Assembly (NCBI RefSeq): GCF_014083985.1
Contig: NZ_CP046907.1
Span: 4,254,501-4,318,500, forward strand
DNA length: 64,000 bases
Direction of reading: 5' to 3'
From: Streptomyces sp. SCUT-3
GTDB lineage: Bacteria; Actinomycetota; Actinomycetes; Streptomycetales; Streptomycetaceae
Shown here: positions 59,456 to 64,000 of the stretch, one piece after another
How positions within the stretch are numbered: position 1 is the stretch's first letter
How the letters are laid out: every line of letters begins with the position of its first letter
Notes under the pieces: generated by a model
What the model saw: the letters and a program-made list of their open reading frames with translations, nothing else
Told to the model about the DNA's origin: nothing
The model's database searches: none
Program-made: the position numbers and the translations under genes

Positions 59456-60151
59456 TCACCGCTGTCCGGCGGTGGAAGGCACCTCCCCGTTCCGGGGTCC
59501 GGCCGCGGGACGCCCTCCGGACCGGTTCCGGAGCGGGGGAGGCGTCCCGCCGGGTGCCTCCGTGCGCAGGCGCGGCAACATCCCGCACGCGGCGATGCCG
59601 GGCAGCAGGTGCTGCCACAGCGCGGTCACGCGCGCGGACAGGTCCCGGTGGCCGCCGCGGGCCCGGTCGAGCACCTGGGTGCCGATGAAGCTTCCGACCA
59701 GTAGTTCCGCGGTCTCCTCCGGGTCCACGTGCGGCAGCAGCTCGCCCTCCGACAGGGCGGCGGCCAGCAGCCGCTCGTACGCCTCGATCCACGCCTGGTA
59801 GGGGGCGGCGCCCGGCAGGCCGAAGACCCCGCCCTCCACGGTGAGCCGGATGCCGGCCCGCAGCACGACGTCCGTCTGCAGCCTGTCGGCGATCCGCAGG
59901 CTCGTGTCGATCAGGGACTGCAGGGGCGAGTCGCCCTCGACCACCTGCAGCACTTCGCCCTGAGCGGCGACCACACCGCGGGCCAGGTCCTCCTTGGAGG
60001 TGAAGTGGAAGTACAGGGCCCCCTTGGTCAGCGCGCCGCGCGCCAGGATCTCGGCGATGCTCGCGGACTCGTAGCCCCGCTCGTCGAAGATGGACGCGGC
60101 AGCCTCCAGGATCGCCTGCCGTGTCCTGACCGCCCGCTCCTGCTTGGCCAC
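59456..60151 (-). CDS. TetR-family regulator, gamma-butyrolactone receptor-like
   Basis: A 231-residue TetR protein. The HTH AVRTRQAILEAAASIFDERG then YESASIAEILARGALTKGAL with YFHFTSKEDLARGVVAAQ matches the ScbR/ArpA group closely. The ligand domain includes LRIADRLQTDVVLRAGIRLT and GTQVLDRARGGHRDLSARV. GTG 60151 follows AGGAGG. It is convergent with the SARP gene, five bases apart. It could bind a butyrolactone or, as a pseudo-receptor, the pathway product. No butyrolactone synthase (afsA-like) gene is present here. Confidence 0.9.
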   Translation of the reverse strand: MAKQERAVRTRQAILEAAASIFDERGYESASIAEILARGALTKGALYFHFTSKEDLARGVVAAQGEVLQVVEGDSPLQSLIDTSLRIADRLQTDVVLRAGIRLTVEGGVFGLPGAAPYQAWIEAYERLLAAALSEGELLPHVDPEETAELLVGSFIGTQVLDRARGGHRDLSARVTALWQHLLPGIAACGMLPRLRTEAPGGTPPPLRNRSGGRPAAGPRNGEVPSTAGQR

Positions 60152-60213
60152 TGCACCTCCTGTTTCCCGGTTTCGAGACGGTTTTGCGGGCAGGCGTCGG
60201 AACATGCCCTGAG

Positions 60214-60241
60214 GAAATAAACCACTCGGTCTGTATATTTT
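60214..60241. promoter_or_regulatory. ARE-like palindrome upstream of the TetR gene
   Basis: Arms GAAATAAACC and TGTATATTTT (seven of ten pairs match) flank an 8-base spacer, the same layout as the palindrome upstream of the SARP gene. On the minus strand it overlaps a good -10 box, TAAAAT (60242-60237), consistent with autorepression by the TetR receptor-like protein. Confidence 0.6.
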
Positions 60242-60616
60242 AGCCCTTCCGTACACTTTCGGTGACGCCACTTGCCGACAAGGGCGGCAGCGGTGGAGAT
60301 TCGTCCCGTTCGCAGGGGAGTCCGGCCAGGCCCGCCGCAAGAGGCGGCGGGTTCGCGCCGCGGCCGATTGCGGAGGAACGGGATTCGCGGCGCTTCGCCC
60401 GACGGCTCGCGCCCGGACGAGCACGGGAGCACGGGAAACCGCGGCGGACTCGGCGGGGGCGACTGTCCGGATTCTAGGCCGTGGCCCGCGCCGCCGACGG
60501 CGGCTTTGCCCTCCCGACACCCGCCTGCGCGGACCGGGCGCCGTCGGGGTCGGCCCGGTGTCGCCGCGGGCCGATAGCATGCCGCCCGTACGGCACAGCT
60601 GATCCAGGAGGGCCCA
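60242..60616. other. Promoter region upstream of the HIT gene, no gene seen
   Basis: These 375 bases lie between the TetR promoter and the HIT gene and mark the right junction of the accessory region. I see no coding potential, attachment site or IS end here. AGCATGCC around 60578 could belong to the HIT promoter. Confidence 0.4.
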
Positions 60617-60976
60617 GTGGCCGGTGAATCGCAGGCGGACTGCCTGTTCTGCAAGATCGTCGCGGGCGGCGTGCCGGCGACCGTGGTGCGCGAGACCGAG
60701 ACCACCGTCGCGTTCCGGGACATAAACCCGCAGGCCCCGACCCACGTCCTCGTCATCCCCAAGGCGCACTACCCGGACGCGGCCTCGCTGGCCGCCGCCA
60801 AGCCCGAGGTGGCCGCCGACGTGCTGCGCGAGGCACGCGAGGTGGCGCTGGAGGACGGCATCGACGGGACCGGCTACCGGATCGTGTTCAACACCGGGAC
60901 CGGCGCCGGCCAGACCGTCTTCCACGCGCACGCCCACGTCCTGGGCGGCCGCGGCCTCGAGTGGCCCCCCGGATAG
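60617..60976 (+). CDS. HIT-family nucleotide-binding hydrolase
   Basis: A 119-residue HINT-type protein that hydrolyses nucleoside phosphoramidates or aminoacyl-adenylates. DCLFCKIVAGGVPATVV at the N-terminus and the histidine triad TVFHAHAHVLGGRGLEWPPG at the end are diagnostic. GTG 60617 follows AGGAGGG. Nine bases separate its stop from the RNase Z start. It is a widely conserved housekeeping gene and the first right-flank gene outside the island. Confidence 0.95.
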   Translation: MAGESQADCLFCKIVAGGVPATVVRETETTVAFRDINPQAPTHVLVIPKAHYPDAASLAAAKPEVAADVLREAREVALEDGIDGTGYRIVFNTGTGAGQTVFHAHAHVLGGRGLEWPPG

Positions 60977-60985
60977 GGTCCCCGC

Positions 60986-61906
60986 ATGTCAGTGCGTGAA
61001 CTGGTCGTCCTCGGCACGGCCAGCCAGGTCCCCACCCGGCACCGCAACCACAACGGCTACCTGCTGCGCTGGGGTTCGCACGGCCTGCTGTTCGACCCGG
61101 GCGAGGGAACCCAGCGGCAGATGCTGCGGGCCGGCGTCGCCGCCCACGACCTCACCCGGATCTGCGTCACGCACTTCCACGGGGACCACTGCCTGGGGCT
61201 GGCCGGGGTGGTGCAGCGCATCAACCTGGACCGCGTGCCGCACCCGGTCACCGCGCACTACCCGGCGAGCGGGCAGCGCTTCTTCGACCGGCTGCGGCAC
61301 GCCAGCGCGTTCCGCGAGACCGTGTCGATCCGCCAGGCACCGGTGAGCGCCGACGGTGTCCTGGACACCACGGAGGACTTCACCATCGAGGCCCGCCTGC
61401 TGTCGCACCCGGTGGAGGCGTTCGGCTACCGGCTGGTCGAACCGGACGGGCGGCGCATGCTGCCCGGGCGGCTCGCCGAGGCCGGCCTGTCCGGGCCCGC
61501 CGTGGGCCGGCTGCAGCGCGAGGGCGCCGCCGCCGCGCCGGACGGGCGGACGGTCCGCCTGGAGGACGTCAGCGAGCCGCGCCCCGGGCAGAGGTTCGCC
61601 TTCGTCATGGACACCCGGCTGTGCGAAGGGGTGTTCGCCCTCGCCGAGGACGCCGACATGCTGGTGATCGAGTCCACCTTCCTCGCCGAGGACGTCTCCC
61701 TCGCCACCGAGCACGGCCACCTGACGGCCGGGCAGGCCGGGCGGGTGGCGGCGCAGTCCGGCGTCCGGCACCTGGTGCTCACCCACTTCTCCCAGCGCTA
61801 CACCGACCCCGCAGAGTTCGCCCGCCAGGCCCGGGCGGCCGGCTTCGACGGCGAGCTGACCGTCGCCGCCGACCTGATGCGCGTCCCCCTGCCCAAGCGC
61901 CGCTGA
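60986..61906 (+). CDS. rnz: Ribonuclease Z
   Basis: A 306-residue metallo-beta-lactamase-fold endonuclease for tRNA 3' processing. The zinc motif is [33 protein letters not shown] is the N-terminal signature, and [14 protein letters not shown] with [14 protein letters not shown] and [10 protein letters not shown] supply the later metal ligands and the conserved HxH-type region. The short form (about 300 residues) is normal for bacteria. It forms an operon with the HIT gene. Confidence 0.95.
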   Translation: MSVRELVVLGTASQVPTRHRNHNGYLLRWGSHGLLFDPGEGTQRQMLRAGVAAHDLTRICVTHFHGDHCLGLAGVVQRINLDRVPHPVTAHYPASGQRFFDRLRHASAFRETVSIRQAPVSADGVLDTTEDFTIEARLLSHPVEAFGYRLVEPDGRRMLPGRLAEAGLSGPAVGRLQREGAAAAPDGRTVRLEDVSEPRPGQRFAFVMDTRLCEGVFALAEDADMLVIESTFLAEDVSLATEHGHLTAGQAGRVAAQSGVRHLVLTHFSQRYTDPAEFARQARAAGFDGELTVAADLMRVPLPKRR

Positions 61907-61979
61907 CCGCGGCGGCCGACGGGCGGGCGGGAAGGCGGCAGGAACCGTGCCCGGACCCGGGCCGGGACCGGCGGGCGGG

Positions 61980-63311
61980 TCAGGGGCGGCTGCGGTCGAG
62001 GATGCGGGCGGCGGCCGCGGCGGAGTCGACCAGGGGGTGCAGCGCCAGGGCGCGGACCGCGGCGGCCCGGGAGCCGGTGGTGGCGGCCTCGATCGTGGCG
62101 CGCTCGACCGCCTTGAGCGAGAGCATCAGGCCGGCCTGGTCCTCGCGCACCGGTCCGGCCGCCAGCGGCACCGCCCCGCCCGCGCCCACCGTGCACACCG
62201 TCTCGACCACGGCGTCGGCGTCCAGGAACGGCACGGCCGAGCGGTTGCGCACGTTCAGCACCAGCGTCGTGCGCTCGTCGTTGCGGATCGCCCGCATCAG
62301 CGCCATCGCGACCCGGTCGTAGCCGCCGCCCTCCAGGTCGGAGGCGTCCCGCTCCCAGGAGCCGGAGGCCGCCCGGGCCTCGGCCAGGTAGGTCTCCTCG
62401 CGCTCCAGCCGGGTGTGCTCCCACAGCTCGTACGCCTGGTCGGGGCGTTCGGCGGCGGCCGAGAAGAACGCCTCCTGCTGGTCGCGGAGGAACTCCCCGC
62501 GGGTGGTCTCGGAGGCCCTCACCGCGGCCAGCGCCTCGCGCCGGAAGTAGTAGTAGTGCAGGTACTCGTTGGGCAGCGCGCCCAGGACCCGCAGGAACCC
62601 GGCCCCGAAGAGCCTGCCCTCCTCGAACGAGGCCAGCGCCTCGTCGTCGGCCAGCAGCTCCGGGAGCCGGTCGCGGCCGTCGACCACCAGGCGGCGCAGC
62701 CAGCCCAGGTGGTTGAGCCCGACGTAGTCGTACATCGCCCGGTCCGGGTCCGCGCCCAGGGCGCGGGCGGCCCGCCGGCACAGGCCGACGGGGGAGTCGC
62801 AGATGCCGATCACCCGGTCGCCGAGCACCCGCGACATCGCCTCGGTGACCGTGCCCGCCGGGTTGGTGAAGTTGATGACCCACGCCTCGGGGGCCAGCGC
62901 CGCCACCCGCTCGGCGATCGCGGTCGCCACCGGCACGGTCCGCAGCCCGTACAGCACGCCGCCCGCGCCGACCGTCTCCTGGCCCAGCACGCCCTCGGCG
63001 AGGGGGGCGCGCTCGTCGCCAACCCGTCCGTCCGTCCCGCCCACCCGGATGGCGGAGAAGACGAAGTCCGCTCCGCGCAGCGCGTCGTCGAGGTCGACGG
63101 CGGCGCGGAAGGACACCGGCGCGGGCCCCGGGCGCGCCGCGGCGACCCGCTCCAGCACGGACAGGACCACCTTCAGCCGTGCCGGGTCGGTGTCGTGCAG
63201 GACCAGCTCCACCGGGGCCCCGTCGCGGCCCAGCACGGGGGCGTCCTCCAGCAGTGCCCGGTACACCAGCGGGACCCGGAAGCCCCCGCCGCCCAGTACG
63301 GTCAGCCTCAT
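61980..63311 (-). CDS. GH4-family 6-phospho-beta-glucosidase-like enzyme
   Basis: A 443-residue NAD- and Mn-dependent glycosidase of family 4. The Rossmann start is RLTVLGGGGFRVPLVYRALL, the nucleotide region is DFVFSAIRVGGTDGRVGDE, and the metal-ligand sequences are VINFTNPAGTVTEA, ICDSPVGLCRR and GLNHLGWL. The usual Cys in the I-C-[DH] metal-binding segment is present. It acts on phosphorylated or free disaccharides in the cytoplasm. No PTS or ABC genes are adjacent. It is convergent with RNase Z and divergent from the kinase gene at the right edge. Confidence 0.92.
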   Translation of the reverse strand: MRLTVLGGGGFRVPLVYRALLEDAPVLGRDGAPVELVLHDTDPARLKVVLSVLERVAAARPGPAPVSFRAAVDLDDALRGADFVFSAIRVGGTDGRVGDERAPLAEGVLGQETVGAGGVLYGLRTVPVATAIAERVAALAPEAWVINFTNPAGTVTEAMSRVLGDRVIGICDSPVGLCRRAARALGADPDRAMYDYVGLNHLGWLRRLVVDGRDRLPELLADDEALASFEEGRLFGAGFLRVLGALPNEYLHYYYFRREALAAVRASETTRGEFLRDQQEAFFSAAAERPDQAYELWEHTRLEREETYLAEARAASGSWERDASDLEGGGYDRVAMALMRAIRNDERTTLVLNVRNRSAVPFLDADAVVETVCTVGAGGAVPLAAGPVREDQAGLMLSLKAVERATIEAATTGSRAAAVRALALHPLVDSAAAAARILDRSRP

Positions 63312-63442
63312 CTGCTTGCGCCCTCCAGCCGCCGCGGCCCGAACGGATCCGGTGCAACGTACCGCAGCGGGCGGCGGTCGGCACGGAGGGATCCGGTGGG
63401 TCGGGACGGCCCGCGCCGGAGGACTTGGAGGATGCTGGGCAC

Positions 63443-64000
63443 ATGACGGCAGGGCACACGGCGGACGGGCGCGCCGCGGACGGACGGGCCGCCGGCGGAC
63501 AGGCCGCGGACGAGCGCACCGGGGGCGAGCGCACCGGGGAAGCACGGAGCGGGGGCGGTCGCGGCGCCGCGGGGACGGTCGCCGCGGGGACGGCCGGCGC
63601 GGGGACGGGCGGCGCGGGGACGGGCGGCGGCGCGGTGGTGGCGGCCGGTGCGGCCTCGGTCGGCGGCGCGGCCCGGGGCGTGGTGCTCGACCCGCTGGCG
63701 GCACTGCGCACGCCCGACGACCCGCCCTGCGACGTCTACCTGACCGGCACCGTCTTCCTCGACATCATCTTCACCGGCCTGGACAGCGCCCCTGTGTGCG
63801 GCACGGAGACCTGGGCGCGCGGGATGGGCTCGGGGCCGGGCGGCGTGGCCAACATGGCCACCGCCCTGAGCCGGCTGGGCCTGCGCACCTCCCTGGCGGC
63901 GGCGTTCGGCGACGACGTCTACGGCGACCACTGCTGGGACACCCTCTCGCTCGACGAGGGGATCGACCTGTCCCCGTCCCGCAAGATCGCCGGCTGGCAC
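63443..64000 (+). CDS. PfkB-family carbohydrate kinase (3' end outside window)
   Basis: The frame opens at ATG 63443 and stays open to the right edge (186 codons). From about residue 97 it reads DVYLTGTVFLDIIFTGLD, then GSGPGGVANMATALSRLGLR with AAFGDDVYGDHCWDTL, the N-terminal half of a ribokinase/PfkB fold with the GG-A-N substrate motif. The first 80 codons are low complexity (GTGGAGTGG, ADGRAADGRAAGG) and unlike the family, so the true start may be further in, for example at a GTG near 63632 or 63680. The catalytic GAGD motif lies outside the window. It probably phosphorylates a sugar released by the neighbouring glucosidase. Confidence 0.85.
   Translation, partial: MTAGHTADGRAADGRAAGGQAADERTGGERTGEARSGGGRGAAGTVAAGTAGAGTGGAGTGGGAVVAAGAASVGGAARGVVLDPLAALRTPDDPPCDVYLTGTVFLDIIFTGLDSAPVCGTETWARGMGSGPGGVANMATALSRLGLRTSLAAAFGDDVYGDHCWDTLSLDEGIDLSPSRKIAGWH

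Noticed and set aside
1-64000. tRNA, rRNA or riboswitch genes
   Set aside because: No tRNA T-loop/acceptor combination, rRNA segment or recognisable riboswitch was found by eye. GGTTCGAGT-like strings occur only inside coding sequence.

Overview
The window is high-GC actinobacterial DNA and almost certainly comes from a Streptomyces. The signs are GC-saturated third codon positions, GTG starts, strong AGGAGG-type ribosome sites, TTA (bldA-dependent) codons confined to accessory genes, a SARP activator, a gamma-butyrolactone-receptor-like TetR, a WhiJ-type XRE/DUF397/ATPase trio and Streptomyces-type IS remnants. Housekeeping genes sit only at the two edges: dnaJ - nitronate monooxygenase - rsmE on the left (1-3,046), and HIT - RNase Z - GH4 glucosidase - PfkB kinase on the right (60,617-64,000). 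The roughly 57 kb between them is a patchwork of accessory loci, apparently inserted into an otherwise conserved neighbourhood.

Left to right: (1) 3.3-10.9 kb is a choline-to-glycine-betaine osmoprotection operon: betaine aldehyde dehydrogenase, choline dehydrogenase, and a betaine ABC importer whose permease is a fused duplicate. (2) 11.1-14.3 kb encodes a tricorn-like protease. (3) 14.5-23.1 kb is a patchy region with an ArsR/SRPBCC pair behind twin operators, an intact IS5-type element with perfect 18-bp ends, hydrolase, phosphatase, ankyrin, GNAT, VOC and HAD genes, and fragments of IS630- and ISL3-type transposases. (4) 23.1-32.2 kb is a tightly coupled minus-strand operon of nine genes: XRE regulator, HFCD-like flavoprotein, two APH-fold kinases, an archaeal-type S-adenosylmethionine synthetase, a histidine phosphatase, a second seryl-tRNA synthetase, a GT4 glycosyltransferase and a truncated alanyl-tRNA-synthetase-like protein. 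It has TTA codons and visibly lower GC. I know of no described pathway with this set, and it is the best candidate here for a new system. (5) 32.5-34.1 kb holds the WhiJ-type trio. (6) 34.5-38.5 kb encodes a giant HelD/HelR-like helicase behind a perfect palindrome that resembles the rifamycin-associated element. (7) 38.6-48.0 kb carries membrane and secreted proteins, a SUKH protein, a two-component system and IS debris.

(8) 48.6-60.2 kb is a biosynthetic cluster that fits a showdomycin-type C-nucleoside pathway. Its parts are a stand-alone adenylation enzyme, a carrier protein, an ectoine-synthase-like cyclase, an acyl-CoA-dehydrogenase-like enzyme (frameshifted here), a transglutaminase-like protein, a deaminase-fold protein lacking the usual catalytic Glu, a pseudouridine-phosphate-glycosidase-like C-glycosynthase, a HAD phosphatase, an MFS exporter and an Asp/Glu-racemase-superfamily enzyme. 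The proposed route is Gln loaded on the carrier, cyclised to a cyclic amidine, oxidised to an aminopyrrole, released, C-ribosylated, dephosphorylated and exported. The regulation can be read from the sequence: a TetR receptor-like gene and the SARP gene share a similar palindrome, the SARP gene has a TTA codon, six SARP-type heptamers precede the adenylation operon, and a MarR gene faces a promoter with a candidate operator in front of the C-glycosynthase operon.

No rRNA or tRNA gene, CRISPR array or replication origin was seen. All names rest on motif and family recognition by eye; no database search was run.
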